A stretch of DNA of 64,000 bases from Klebsiella pneumoniae (GTDB lineage: Bacteria > Pseudomonadota > Gammaproteobacteria > Ga0077536). The notes under the pieces are model-generated. The model saw only the letters and a program-made list of their open reading frames with translations, did not search any database and was not told the origin of the DNA. Below are positions 8,720-17,190 of the stretch, one piece after another (the stretch's first letter is position 1; each line of letters opens with the position of its first letter). Position numbers and translations under genes: made by a program. The stretch lies in the NCBI GenBank assembly GCA_945862315.1, contig CAMAXW010000006.1, positions 1 through 64,000 of the forward strand. The letters are read 5' to 3'.

Positions 8720-8781
8720 AGGGACGCTGGCGTTGAGCTGCGCGAATGATGCGCCGCCTGACACGCGGGCGGCAAGCTAGC

Positions 8782-8811
8782 TCGACCACTACCGCCTGGC
8801 GTGGCTATGAT
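8782..8811 (+). promoter_or_regulatory. Candidate sigma70 promoter for the PuuA-like operon
   Basis: TCGACC (8782-8787) and TATGAT (8806-8811) with an 18-bp spacer resemble -35 and -10 boxes. They lie about 90 bases upstream of the ligase start. Confidence 0.35.
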
Positions 8812-8844
8812 GGACATAACCACCATGAGCGGCCTGATGGGCTA

Positions 8845-8867
8845 GTCGAGTACGCAGTGCACTCGAC
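8845..8867. promoter_or_regulatory. Candidate operator: 7-bp inverted repeat between divergent amine genes
   Basis: GTCGAGT (8845-8851) and ACTCGAC (8861-8867) are perfect inverted arms around a 9-bp spacer. The site lies between the oxidase and ligase genes, just downstream of the candidate promoter, where a repressor could block transcription. A polyamine-responsive PuuR-like regulator is a guess; none is encoded in the window. Confidence 0.4.
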
Positions 8868-8898
8868 CGGCAGGCCCGCACAAAAACCGAGGTCTCGC

Positions 8899-10263
8899 AT
8901 GAGCACCACCACCGATGACGCCGTCGCCCGCCGGGGCTCCTTAGAACGCTGGCTGCGCGAGCGCAACTGCACCGAGGTCGAATGCATCATTCCAGATTTT
9001 TCTGGCGTGGCGCGCGGCAAAATCATGCCGGCCAGCAAGTTTTGGCAAGAAGAACGCTTACGCCTGCCCGAGGGCGTATTCGTGCAAACCGTGACCGGCG
9101 ATTACCCGGACGAAGACACCACCGACCCCACGGAACCCGACATGCTGCTGCGCCCGGATGTGAACACCATCCGGCTGGTGCCGTGGGCGGCAGAACCCAC
9201 TGCGCAGGTCATCCACGACTGCTATTACAACGATGGCCGCGAGGTGGATTTGGCGCCGCGCACGGTGCTCAAGCGGGTTTTGCAGCTCTACGATCGGCGC
9301 GGTTGGAAGCCAGTGGTAGCACCGGAATTAGAGTTTTTTTTGGTCGAGAAAAATATCGATCCGGACTTCCCGCTGAAACCCCCGATCGGTCGCTCGGGCC
9401 GCCCTGAAACGGCACGCCAAGCCTATGGCATAGACGCGGTGAACGAATTTGACCCGCTGTTTGAGGACATTTACGACTACTGCGAAGTGCAGAAACTCGA
9501 CATCGACACCCTCATTCACGAATCTGGCGCGGCGCAAATGGAAATCAATTTCCTGCACGGCGACCCGCTAGAGCTCGCCGATCAGGCGTTTTTATTCAAA
9601 CGGACCTGCCGCGAAGCCGCGTACCGGCATGGCATCTACGCCACCTTTATGGCGAAACCCTTAAAGGACGAACCCGGCAGCGCCATGCACATCCACCAAA
9701 GCGTGGTGGATAAAGTCACCGGGGAGAGCATTTTTGCGGAGCCAGACGGCAAAGTTACCGATCTTTTCCTCGCCCACATCGCCGGCATGCAGAAATATAT
9801 TCCGCACGCGATGGCCATTTTTGCGCCCAATGTGAATTCCTACCGGCGCATCGCCGTCGGCGGATACGCGCCCATCAATGTCCAGTGGGCCTATGACAAT
9901 CGCACCGTGGGTTTGCGGGTACCGATCTCCGATCCGCAAGCTACCCGGATTGAGAATCGCGTGGCGGGGGCAGACGTCAATCCCTACTTAGCCATCGCCG
10001 CCTCGCTGGCCTGCGGCTATATGGGCATGGTGGAGGGCCTGCGCGCCACCTCACCGGTCACCGGCAGCGGCTATAACTTGGGTTATCAGCTCTCGCGCAG
10101 CTTGGAGGATTCGTTGCGCTTGCTGGAGACTTCAAAAGAGCTCAACGACATCATTGGCGATCGCTTCATCCGCTCGTACTCGGCGGTGAAGCACAAAGAA
10201 TACGAAACTTTTTTCCGCGTAATTAGTTCTTGGGAGCGGGAGTTTCTCCTGTTAAACGTATGA
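8899..10263 (+). CDS. Glutamine-synthetase-family ligase, gamma-glutamylputrescine synthetase-like
   Basis: A 454-residue GS-fold ligase. The N-terminal domain contains CTEVECIIPDFSGVARGKIMP. The catalytic domain has the metal and substrate segments VVAPELEFFL, GAAQMEINFLHGD, SAMHIHQSV, NSYRRI and RIENRVAGADVNPYLAIAASLACG. The family ATP-dependently couples glutamate to an amine, as PuuA does with putrescine. ATG 8899 was chosen because GAGG lies six bases upstream and MSTTTDDAV is a usual start; a longer frame reaches to 8746. It overlaps the downstream aminotransferase by ATGA. The partner oxidase gene is divergent. Confidence 0.88.
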   Translation: MSTTTDDAVARRGSLERWLRERNCTEVECIIPDFSGVARGKIMPASKFWQEERLRLPEGVFVQTVTGDYPDEDTTDPTEPDMLLRPDVNTIRLVPWAAEPTAQVIHDCYYNDGREVDLAPRTVLKRVLQLYDRRGWKPVVAPELEFFLVEKNIDPDFPLKPPIGRSGRPETARQAYGIDAVNEFDPLFEDIYDYCEVQKLDIDTLIHESGAAQMEINFLHGDPLELADQAFLFKRTCREAAYRHGIYATFMAKPLKDEPGSAMHIHQSVVDKVTGESIFAEPDGKVTDLFLAHIAGMQKYIPHAMAIFAPNVNSYRRIAVGGYAPINVQWAYDNRTVGLRVPISDPQATRIENRVAGADVNPYLAIAASLACGYMGMVEGLRATSPVTGSGYNLGYQLSRSLEDSLRLLETSKELNDIIGDRFIRSYSAVKHKEYETFFRVISSWEREFLLLNV

Positions 10264-11639
10264 GCACACTGCGTCATCAACACGACACCGCCGGTTGGCA
10301 AGCGCTGGACCGGCAGCATTTTTTGCACCCGTTCACCGATCACAAAACGCTGCATGAACAGGGCACACGGGTGATTACGCGCGCCGACGGCGTCTACCTC
10401 TGGGATTCCGAGGGCACGCGCTTGCTGGATGCCATGGCCGGCCTATGGTGCGTCAACGTGGGCTATGGGCGGCCCGAACTGGCGGCAGTCGCCGCCGCGC
10501 AGATGAGCGAACTCCCCTACTACAACAGCTTTTTTAAAACCGCCAACCCACCCGCCATCGCGCTCGCAGCCCTCCTTGCCGAGGTCACACCCGCGCATTT
10601 TAATCACGTGTTTTTTACCGGCTCCGGCTCCGAGTCCAACGACACCATCGTGCGTCTGGTGCGACATTATTGGGACGTGCGCGGCGAACCGCGCCGTAAA
10701 ACTTTCATCAGTCGCTGGCAGGCTTATCACGGTAGCACCGTGGCCGGCGCGAGCCTGAGCGGCATGCCCGCGATGCACACGCAGGGCGACCTGCCCATCC
10801 CGGGTATCGTGCACATCGACCCACCCTACGGTTATGTGCTGGGCGGGGAGCAGTCACCGGCAGAATTTGGCCTGCGCGCGGCCGGCTGGCTGGAAGCCAA
10901 AATTCTGGAACTCGGTGCCGACAACATTGCAGCCTTCATCGGTGAACCGATTCAGGGTGCCGGTGGGGTGATCATTCCGCCCGCGACTTACTGGTCGGAA
11001 ATCGAGCGTATCTGCCGAAAATACGGCATTTTGCTGGTGGCCGACGAAGTCATCTGCGGCTTTGGCCGCACCGGCAACTGGTTTGGCTGCGAGACGTTTG
11101 GCTTTACACCCGACCTCATGGCCATGGCCAAGGGCATGTCCTCGGGGTATTTACCCATCGGCGGGGTGATGATCGCTGACCACATCGCCGCCACGCTATT
11201 GGAGCAGGGCGGGGAGTTTTTTCACGGTTATACCTATTCAGGCCATCCCACCTGCTGCGCAGTGGCCGAACGCAATATCCGCATCATCCGCGACGAAGGT
11301 CTGGTGGAGCGGGTGCGTACCGATACCGGGCCTTATTTACAGGCGCGCTGGCGCGAACTGGCGGACCATCCGTTGGTTGGCGAAGCGCGCGGCGTTGGGT
11401 TTATTGGCGCACTGGAACTCGTGCAGGATAAAACCACCCGCCAGCGCTTCGAACCCTACGGAGCGGCGGGCACTACGTGCCGGGATTTTTGTTTTCAGAA
11501 CGGGCTGGTGATGCGCGCGGTGTGGGACACGCTCATTATTTCACCGCCGCTGGTAATGAATCGAGACGAAATCGACGAGCTCATCGCGCTGGCCCGACGC
11601 TGCCTCGATCTCACCGCCGCCGCGCTCGGCGTGCGCTGA
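10260..11639 (+). CDS. Class III PLP aminotransferase, putrescine/omega-amine type
   Basis: A 459-residue fold-type I omega-aminotransferase. Motifs are HPFTDHKTLHEQGTRVI, MAGLWCVNVGYGR, FFTGSGSESNDTIVRL, YHGSTVAGASLSG, VADEVICGFGRTG and the PLP lysine in AMAKGMSSGYLPIGG. The overall pattern matches SpuC-like putrescine/pyruvate aminotransferases. Its ATG at 10260 overlaps the ligase stop (ATGA), so the two are translationally coupled. With the ligase and divergent oxidase it suggests alternative routes for amine nitrogen. Gamma-glutamyl-aminobutyraldehyde dehydrogenase and hydrolase genes are absent nearby. Confidence 0.88.
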   Translation: MSTLRHQHDTAGWQALDRQHFLHPFTDHKTLHEQGTRVITRADGVYLWDSEGTRLLDAMAGLWCVNVGYGRPELAAVAAAQMSELPYYNSFFKTANPPAIALAALLAEVTPAHFNHVFFTGSGSESNDTIVRLVRHYWDVRGEPRRKTFISRWQAYHGSTVAGASLSGMPAMHTQGDLPIPGIVHIDPPYGYVLGGEQSPAEFGLRAAGWLEAKILELGADNIAAFIGEPIQGAGGVIIPPATYWSEIERICRKYGILLVADEVICGFGRTGNWFGCETFGFTPDLMAMAKGMSSGYLPIGGVMIADHIAATLLEQGGEFFHGYTYSGHPTCCAVAERNIRIIRDEGLVERVRTDTGPYLQARWRELADHPLVGEARGVGFIGALELVQDKTTRQRFEPYGAAGTTCRDFCFQNGLVMRAVWDTLIISPPLVMNRDEIDELIALARRCLDLTAAALGVR

Positions 11640-11660
11640 GGTCGACAGCGTCGCTGGCAC

Positions 11661-11680
11661 GCCGGCCCGCGTACGCCGGC
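11661..11680. terminator. GC hairpin between convergent genes
   Basis: GCCGGC (11661-11666) and GCCGGC (11675-11680) can pair around an 8-nt loop in the 45-base gap between two convergent genes. No T-tract follows, so it is only a weak candidate for a bidirectional terminator. Confidence 0.3.
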
Positions 11681-11684
11681 AAAC

Positions 11685-12851
11685 TCAGTAGGATTTTGGC
11701 AACCCCAACTGCCGCTCGGCGATGTAGTTGAGGATCATCTGCGGGCTAATCGGCGCGATGCGGTGAATTAACACTTCGCGCAGATAACGCTCTACGTGAT
11801 ATTCCTTCGCGTAACCCATGCCACCGTGGGTCATGACGGCGTTAGTGCAGGCCGAAAACGCGGCTTCGGCAGCGAGATATTTGGCCGCATTGGCGGCCAC
11901 CCCACAATCCTCGCCCGCCGCGTGCTGAGCCGCGGCTTTGAAAACCAATAAATTGGCAGCCTCCAGTTCGGCCCAGTTCTGTGCGAGCGGGTGCTGAATG
12001 CTTTGATTCTTGCCGATGGGGCGTCCAAACACGACGCGCGTATTGGCATAATCGGTCGCCCGCCGCAGCGCGGCGCGGCCCAGACCAATCAAGCCTGCGG
12101 CGATGAGCACACGCTCGGCGTTGAGCCCATGCAGCAAATATCGGAAGCCTTTGCCCTCCTCGCCAATGCGATCGGCGACCGGCACCGGCATGCCGTCGAA
12201 AAAAATCTCGTTAGAATCCACGCAGTGGCGGCCCATTTTGTCGATCACCCGCACATCGGCATAACGTCGATCGAGGTCGGTGTAAAACAGCGTCAGGCCA
12301 TCCACTGGCCGGGCGCACGCCTCGAGGGGTGTGGTGCGCGCAATCAGCATAATTTTGTTGGCCACCTGCGCGGTGGAAATCCACACCTTCTCGCCGCTCA
12401 CCAAATAATGATCGCCGTGCAGTTCGGCGCGGGTTTTTAAGCGGGTGGTGTCGTGCCCGGTGTTGGGCTCGGTGACCCCAAAACAAGCGATGTCGTCGCG
12501 GCGCACAATGCGCGGCAACCAGGCCATGCGCTGTTCTTCGCTGGCATAAGCCAGGATGGGAGTGAGTCCAAACAGGCCGATGGCAATCGCGGATACCCCG
12601 CTATTGGCCGCGCCAGATTCCGAGATGGCTTGCACGACGATGGCCGCATCAATGGTGCCTAGCGCACTGCCACCGTAAATCTCCGGCACCGCGGTACCAA
12701 TCCAGCCGCCGTCGGCAATGGCACGGCAAAATTCCTCAGGGAAACGTCCGTCGGCATCCCGCTGCAGCCAATACTGATCGCCAAACTGCGCGCAGAGTTT
12801 GAGCACGCTAGCGCGGATTTGGTGTTGTTCAGGTGTCCAGTCGAAATTCAT
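11685..12851 (-). CDS. Acyl-CoA dehydrogenase
   Basis: A 388-residue acyl-CoA dehydrogenase with the usual three-domain order: helical N-terminus (DGGWIGTAVPEIYGG), beta domain (CFGVTEPNTGHDTTRLKT..GEKVWIS) and FAD-binding C-terminus (RVVFGRPIGKNQSIQHPLA; THGGMGYAKEYHVERYLRE). The usual C-terminal catalytic glutamate (YEGT context) is not present: the segment reads HRIAPISPQM. A glutamate in GLNAERVLIAAG matches the position used by isovaleryl- and long-chain-type enzymes, so activity may follow that pattern. It is the last gene of a minus-strand operon, three bases after the MFS gene. The substrate is unknown. Confidence 0.88.
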   Translation of the reverse strand: MNFDWTPEQHQIRASVLKLCAQFGDQYWLQRDADGRFPEEFCRAIADGGWIGTAVPEIYGGSALGTIDAAIVVQAISESGAANSGVSAIAIGLFGLTPILAYASEEQRMAWLPRIVRRDDIACFGVTEPNTGHDTTRLKTRAELHGDHYLVSGEKVWISTAQVANKIMLIARTTPLEACARPVDGLTLFYTDLDRRYADVRVIDKMGRHCVDSNEIFFDGMPVPVADRIGEEGKGFRYLLHGLNAERVLIAAGLIGLGRAALRRATDYANTRVVFGRPIGKNQSIQHPLAQNWAELEAANLLVFKAAAQHAAGEDCGVAANAAKYLAAEAAFSACTNAVMTHGGMGYAKEYHVERYLREVLIHRIAPISPQMILNYIAERQLGLPKSY

Positions 12852-12854
12852 TCT

Positions 12855-14093
12855 CTAACGCTCCGGTGTCGTTACGCGTAAAACAAGGCTGCGTGGCACA
12901 CGCGCCTCACGAATAGGCCAATGGCAAGCCACGGCGAGCAGCGCCAGGGCGATGTCGGCATACCACATCCAACGGTAATCGCCATAGCGCACGACCGCTA
13001 TGCCACCCAGCCAGGCGCCAAAAAACGCGCCCGTCTGGTGGCTTACTAGCGTCAGCCCAAAGAGTGTGGCGAGGTGGCGTGGGCCGAATAATTTACCCAC
13101 CAAACCCGCGGTGGGCGGCACGGTGGCAAGGTAAGTCAAACCCAAGGCCGCCGCAAAGCCATAAAAAACGAGCGTGGTTTTAGGCGCCAGCAAGAAGACC
13201 ACAATGATGACGGCGCGCGCCGCGTACAGCCACGCCAACACCATTTTCATGCGATAGCGCTGACACAAGGCCCCCGCGCTGAGACTGCCCGCAATATTGA
13301 ACAAGCCGATTAACGCCAAAGCGTTGGCTGAAACCGCCGCCGACAAGCCGCACAAAGCAACTTGCCCGGGCAAATGCGTGGCCAGAAAAGCCACGTGAAA
13401 CCCGCAGGTAAAAAAAGCGAGATGCACCAGCCGATAGCTGCGATCGGCCAGCGCCAGCGCGACTTGGGCACGCAACCCTAAGTCGGGTTTGCTGGCTAAC
13501 GCGGGGGTTTCAACCAGCTGCGTGGTCAACCCCACCGCAAGCGGAATGCCGAGCAGTGCAGTGGCTGCCAGCACATAAAATGCCTGCGCCCAACCCAACG
13601 TCGTGATGAGCCAGTGCACCAGGGGTGCGAACAAGAATTGCCCTAACGAGGCGCCCGAATTGATCAGCCCACCGGCAAACGCCCGGCGGTGCTCGGGCAA
13701 ATGACGCGCGATGCCGCCGATGAGAATGGCGAAGCTACCACCCGCGGCACCCATCGCCGCCAGTACCCCCAAGGTCAACGTGAGCGCGGCCGAAGAGTGC
13801 GCTAGCGGCGTGAGAGCGGTGCCCAGTGCGACCATCAGCGCGCCGATAATGAGCACTGTTCGCGTACCCCAGCGCTCCGCCAACACGGCGAACACCGGCT
13901 GCGCCGCCCCCCACACAAACTGCGACACGCCAAAGGCGAAACCAATACTCGCGAGGCCAAAACCCTTGGCCGCATCCAGCGGCCCCACAAACAAGCCCAG
14001 CGACGAGCGCGCGCCCATGTTGATGAGCAGGATGGCCCCTGCCGAGATCACCAAACGCCAGAACGAACCGGCACGCTGCTCCGCCAACGCCAT
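12855..14093 (-). CDS. MFS transporter
   Basis: A 412-residue major facilitator with about 12 membrane segments. GARSSLGLFVGPLDAAKGFGLASIGFAFG opens the first helix pair and ERWGTRTVLIIGALM matches the conserved loop 2-3 region. The arrangement resembles monocarboxylate or oxalate/formate-type carriers. It lies two bases after the flavoprotein gene and three bases before the acyl-CoA dehydrogenase gene, so it may import the acid that the dehydrogenase oxidises as a CoA thioester. That pairing is inferred from the operon alone. Confidence 0.85.
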   Translation of the reverse strand: MALAEQRAGSFWRLVISAGAILLINMGARSSLGLFVGPLDAAKGFGLASIGFAFGVSQFVWGAAQPVFAVLAERWGTRTVLIIGALMVALGTALTPLAHSSAALTLTLGVLAAMGAAGGSFAILIGGIARHLPEHRRAFAGGLINSGASLGQFLFAPLVHWLITTLGWAQAFYVLAATALLGIPLAVGLTTQLVETPALASKPDLGLRAQVALALADRSYRLVHLAFFTCGFHVAFLATHLPGQVALCGLSAAVSANALALIGLFNIAGSLSAGALCQRYRMKMVLAWLYAARAVIIVVFLLAPKTTLVFYGFAAALGLTYLATVPPTAGLVGKLFGPRHLATLFGLTLVSHQTGAFFGAWLGGIAVVRYGDYRWMWYADIALALLAVACHWPIREARVPRSLVLRVTTPER

Positions 14094-14095
14094 CC

Positions 14096-14740
14096 TCAGT
14101 AAAGCGTGGTGCGGTAGTTATCCTCGATGTATTCATCCACGGTGCGGATGAGTTCATCGCTGGGTGGCGCATCCGCCACGGCCGTCTGCTCTAGGATCAT
14201 TTTGCCGAGCGAGGGCAACTCGCTGCGGTCGCGCTGGGCTTCCGCGGACCACAGCTGGGAGCGCTTGATCGCCTTCGCGCAATGCAAATAGGCCTCTTCT
14301 ACTATCACCCGGATGCCCAGCCGAGGTGCCTTGCCCCGCACCGTACAACGGGCAATGAGCTGCTCGTCATGAATGAGCTGCGCCCGGCCGTTTACCCGCA
14401 ACATGTCCTCGAAACCCGGCACAAAAAACAGCAAACCCACGCGCGGATTTTTAACAATGTTAATTAACGAATCGTAGCGGGCGTTGCCCGGCCGCTCGGG
14501 CAGGAACAAGGTGTTGTCGTCGAGAATGAGGACGAAACCGGGCTGGTCGCCACGCGGAGAAACATCCACGTGGCCCTCGGCATTCGCGGTGCCCAAAGTC
14601 ATAAATGGCGCACGTTCGATAAACGCCTTGCAGTACTTGTCGAGGTAGGGAATGGCTTTACGCGCAGCGAGGTCCATCGGATGGCCTAGCAGATCACGCA
14701 GCTCGGCTTCCGTGCTAAACACCGTGGGATTATTGTGCAT
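14096..14740 (-). CDS. Pyridoxamine-phosphate-oxidase-family flavoprotein (MSMEG_1061 type)
   Basis: A 214-residue FMN-binding split-barrel protein. PFMTLGTANAEGHVDVSPRGDQPGFV, LPERPGNARYDSLINIVKNPRVGLLFFVPG and VNGRAQLIHD match the MSMEG_1061-type PPOX family, which contains FMN- or F420-type reductases of uncertain role. Translation starts at ATG 14740 with AAGGAG upstream. It is first in an operon with the MFS and acyl-CoA dehydrogenase genes. It is unlikely to be the vitamin B6 enzyme PdxH. Confidence 0.82.
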   Translation of the reverse strand: MHNNPTVFSTEAELRDLLGHPMDLAARKAIPYLDKYCKAFIERAPFMTLGTANAEGHVDVSPRGDQPGFVLILDDNTLFLPERPGNARYDSLINIVKNPRVGLLFFVPGFEDMLRVNGRAQLIHDEQLIARCTVRGKAPRLGIRVIVEEAYLHCAKAIKRSQLWSAEAQRDRSELPSLGKMILEQTAVADAPPSDELIRTVDEYIEDNYRTTLY

Positions 14741-14846
14741 CGATCAGCTCCTTAGTCGGTCACCCAGAAGTAACGCCTGGGTAGGTTTTTTTGTCGGGCC
14801 GCTGAGCGCACGCGGCATGATTTTCGCGCGTGGCGCGGTATGAGCC

Positions 14847-15245
14847 TTACTGAACCTTAAACACCTCGTCGACCGGCACTTGCAGAGTGGTCACCAAGCC
14901 ATTGGTGGAATGCGCCATGCCGATGACCGCGAGCAGCTCGCCGTATTGGTCTTGCGTCATGCCTTTAGCCCGCGCGGCGGCGGTGTGCGAGTGAATGCAG
15001 TACTCGCACTTGTTGGCGACCGATACCGCAATGTAGATGAGCTCTTTGGTGAGCGGGTCCAGTGCGCCCGGCGCCATCACCGATTTGGCCGCCTGCCAAG
15101 TGCGCGCGAGCTGCGCGGGATTGACCGCCAGGGCCTTCCAAAAGTTATTGATGAAATCCGTCTTGCGCGTCGCGCGGATGTCGTCGTAGACCTCGCGCAC
15201 GGCGGGGGTTGCTTGGGCGTATTCAACTAATTCGACGGTTGCCAT
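14847..15245 (-). CDS. AhpD-like carboxymuconolactone decarboxylase-family protein
   Basis: A 132-residue helical protein. The motif KCEYCIHSHTAAARAKG contains the CXXC plus histidine of AhpD-like peroxidase-system proteins. ATG 15245 (MATVELVEYAQATP) was chosen because GGAG lies eight bases upstream; a longer frame to 15314 adds residues without family likeness. It may act as a disulfide-based peroxidase partner. It lies 106 bases upstream of the flavoprotein operon on the same strand. Confidence 0.82.
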   Translation of the reverse strand: MATVELVEYAQATPAVREVYDDIRATRKTDFINNFWKALAVNPAQLARTWQAAKSVMAPGALDPLTKELIYIAVSVANKCEYCIHSHTAAARAKGMTQDQYGELLAVIGMAHSTNGLVTTLQVPVDEVFKVQ

Positions 15246-15397
15246 GGGCCGTGCTCCGGTGGGGAATGGGATGCCCAAGCCTACAAGATTCGGCGTCGCG
15301 CTGTCGCGGCTCACGCCATCCGTGGGCGTCGGGGGTTGAGGCGGTCGGTCGCGGTGTCAGCGGTCATGAGGCAGAACTCCCCGTGTCCCCGTGGGGG

Positions 15398-15630
15398 GTC
15401 CTAGGGTGTCCCACGGTGAGTGTCCTTGGTTTTCCTCGGGTTAGGTTGTCCTCGGTTGTCCTCGGTGGGTGTCCCAGGTTGTCGTCGCAGGTTGTCCTTC
15501 TCGTGGTTGTCCTCAAGGTTGTCACGGTGGGTGTCCCAGATTGTCGTCCCACCTCGGTGGGTGTCCTAGGTCTCTCGCTCCTCGGTGGGTGTCCTAGGTC
15601 TCTCGCTCTCCTAGGTCTCTCGCTGGCTAG
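15398..15630. repeat. Degenerate repeat array A, core TCGGTGGGTGTCCTAGG
   Basis: Many imperfect copies of a GT-rich unit fill this stretch. The clearest are two adjacent 28-bp units at 15553 and 15581, each beginning CTCGGTGGGTGTCCTAGG, with a partial third (ctcctaggtctctcgct) after them. The core is the reverse complement of the core of array B at 19.9-20.3 kb and matches motifs upstream of the nearby transposase. A frame through the array codes only a low-complexity VLG/GCP repeat and is not counted as a gene. The rest of 15246-15768 shows no gene. Confidence 0.85.
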
Positions 15631-15768
15631 CACTGCGGTGGTGCGCAAAATCCTGTTTTGGTGCGACTTTATGGCCAATTGGGTGTGCCTGCGGGCACTT
15701 ATCCAGCGAGGATGCGGCACGATGCGTGCTTAGGGTGAATGTCCCTAGTTGGAAAACGCGGAGTCCCG

Positions 15769-17190
15769 ATGAGCAATTCAATATTTAATGAGATGAGCGA
15801 CGCGCAGGGCATCGCCCGCCCGCATTACGAAGCCTTTGACGCCTGGCTCAAAGGCTTGTCAGCAGATACCGTACAGGTCAAGCAGACCGAGGCCGACCTG
15901 ATCTTCCGGCGCACAGGCATCACGTTTTCGCTCAACGGCGACGAGGGCGGCACTGAGCGACTCATCCCCTCGGACCTGATACCGCGCATCATCCACGGCA
16001 AAGAATGGGCGCAGCTGGAAAAAGGTTTGGTGCAACGCGTCAAAGCCATCAATATGTTTTTGCACGATGTCTACCACGAGCAACGCATCTTGAAGGCAGG
16101 CCTCATACCCGCAGAACAGGTGCTGGCCAACGCGCAGCTCATGCCCGTGATGCTCGGTTTAGATTTACCGCATCAGATTTATGCGCATATCGCCGGTGTG
16201 GACATCGTGCGGCATTCAGACGGCGATTTTTATGTGCTGGAAGACAACTTGCGCGTGCCCTCAGGCGTGTCCTACATGCTGAGCAACCGCTTGCTGATGA
16301 TGCGTTTGTTCCCTGATTTATTCCGCCGCTATGCGGTACGCCCGGTCGAGCATTACCCGGCACTGCTGTTGCAAACCCTGCGCTCAGCCAGTTGGGTAGA
16401 CCAGCCCACGGTAGTGCTGCACACGCCGGGGCGCTTTAACAGCGCATATTTCGAACATGCATTTTTAGCCAAGCAGATGGGCATAGAACTGGTCGAAGGC
16501 TCGGACCTGTTTGTGCGACAAGGCTATGTGTACATGCAAACCACCGAAGGGCCGCAGCAGATCGATGTCATTTACCGCCGCGTCGATGATGTGTACATGG
16601 ACCCTCTAAGTTTTGCGCCGGATTCATTGATAGGCGTGCCGGGGCTGGCATCGGTATACCGCCAAGGTAATGTGGTCATCGCTAACGCGCTAGGCACAGG
16701 CGTGGCGGACGATAAATCTATCTACCCTTGTGTGCCCGACATGATCCGGTTCTACCTAGACGAAACACCGATTTTGAACAACGTGCAAACCTGGCAATGC
16801 CGCAAGCCCGATGAGTTGTCTTACGTGCTGGCAAATCTGTCGCAACTGGTAGTCAAAGAAGTACACGGCGCAGGCGGCTACGGCATGCTTGTCGGTCCCA
16901 CGTCCAGCAAAGCGGAAATAGAGAGTTTTGCCAAGCGCCTGAAAGCGCGGCCGGCCAATTACATCGCGCAGCCCACGCTCAGTTTGTCGGCTTGCCCGAT
17001 TTTTGTGGATCAGGGCATAGCGCCGCGCCACATCGATCTGCGCCCATTTGTGCTGATGGGTAAAGATACGCGCATCGTGCCCGGCGGCCTCACACGCGTG
17101 GCTTTGCGCGAAGGCTCCTTGGTGGTCAATTCGTCACAAGGCGGCGGCACCAAGGACACCTGGGTGCTGGAAGACGAGGGGGCGCTCTGA
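15769..17190 (+). CDS. Circularly permuted ATP-grasp protein (Anbu operon)
   Basis: A 473-residue protein of the circularly permuted ATP-grasp type 2 family (DUF404/DUF407-like). Features: RLIPSDLIPRII near the N-terminus, GLDLPHQIYAHIAGVDIVRHSDGDFYVLEDNLRVPSGVSYML (the acidic ATP-grasp segment), VVIANALGTGVADDK, LSQLVVKEVHGAGGYGMLVGP and the end IDLRPFVLMGKDTRIVPGGLTRVAL. The family is predicted to form amide or peptide bonds by acyl-phosphate chemistry. ATG 15769 was chosen for GGAG five bases upstream. The stop overlaps the next start as TGATG. First of four coupled genes. Confidence 0.9.
   Translation: MSNSIFNEMSDAQGIARPHYEAFDAWLKGLSADTVQVKQTEADLIFRRTGITFSLNGDEGGTERLIPSDLIPRIIHGKEWAQLEKGLVQRVKAINMFLHDVYHEQRILKAGLIPAEQVLANAQLMPVMLGLDLPHQIYAHIAGVDIVRHSDGDFYVLEDNLRVPSGVSYMLSNRLLMMRLFPDLFRRYAVRPVEHYPALLLQTLRSASWVDQPTVVLHTPGRFNSAYFEHAFLAKQMGIELVEGSDLFVRQGYVYMQTTEGPQQIDVIYRRVDDVYMDPLSFAPDSLIGVPGLASVYRQGNVVIANALGTGVADDKSIYPCVPDMIRFYLDETPILNNVQTWQCRKPDELSYVLANLSQLVVKEVHGAGGYGMLVGPTSSKAEIESFAKRLKARPANYIAQPTLSLSACPIFVDQGIAPRHIDLRPFVLMGKDTRIVPGGLTRVALREGSLVVNSSQGGGTKDTWVLEDEGAL

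Noticed and set aside
14096-14740. PdxH (pyridoxine 5'-phosphate oxidase)
   Set aside because: Only the FMN split-barrel is shared; the sequence matches the MSMEG_1061-type subfamily and the PdxH signature is missing.
15209-15733. Open frame of 174 codons across array A
   Set aside because: Its translation is a low-complexity VLG/GCP repeat from GT-rich DNA; no start site or family likeness.
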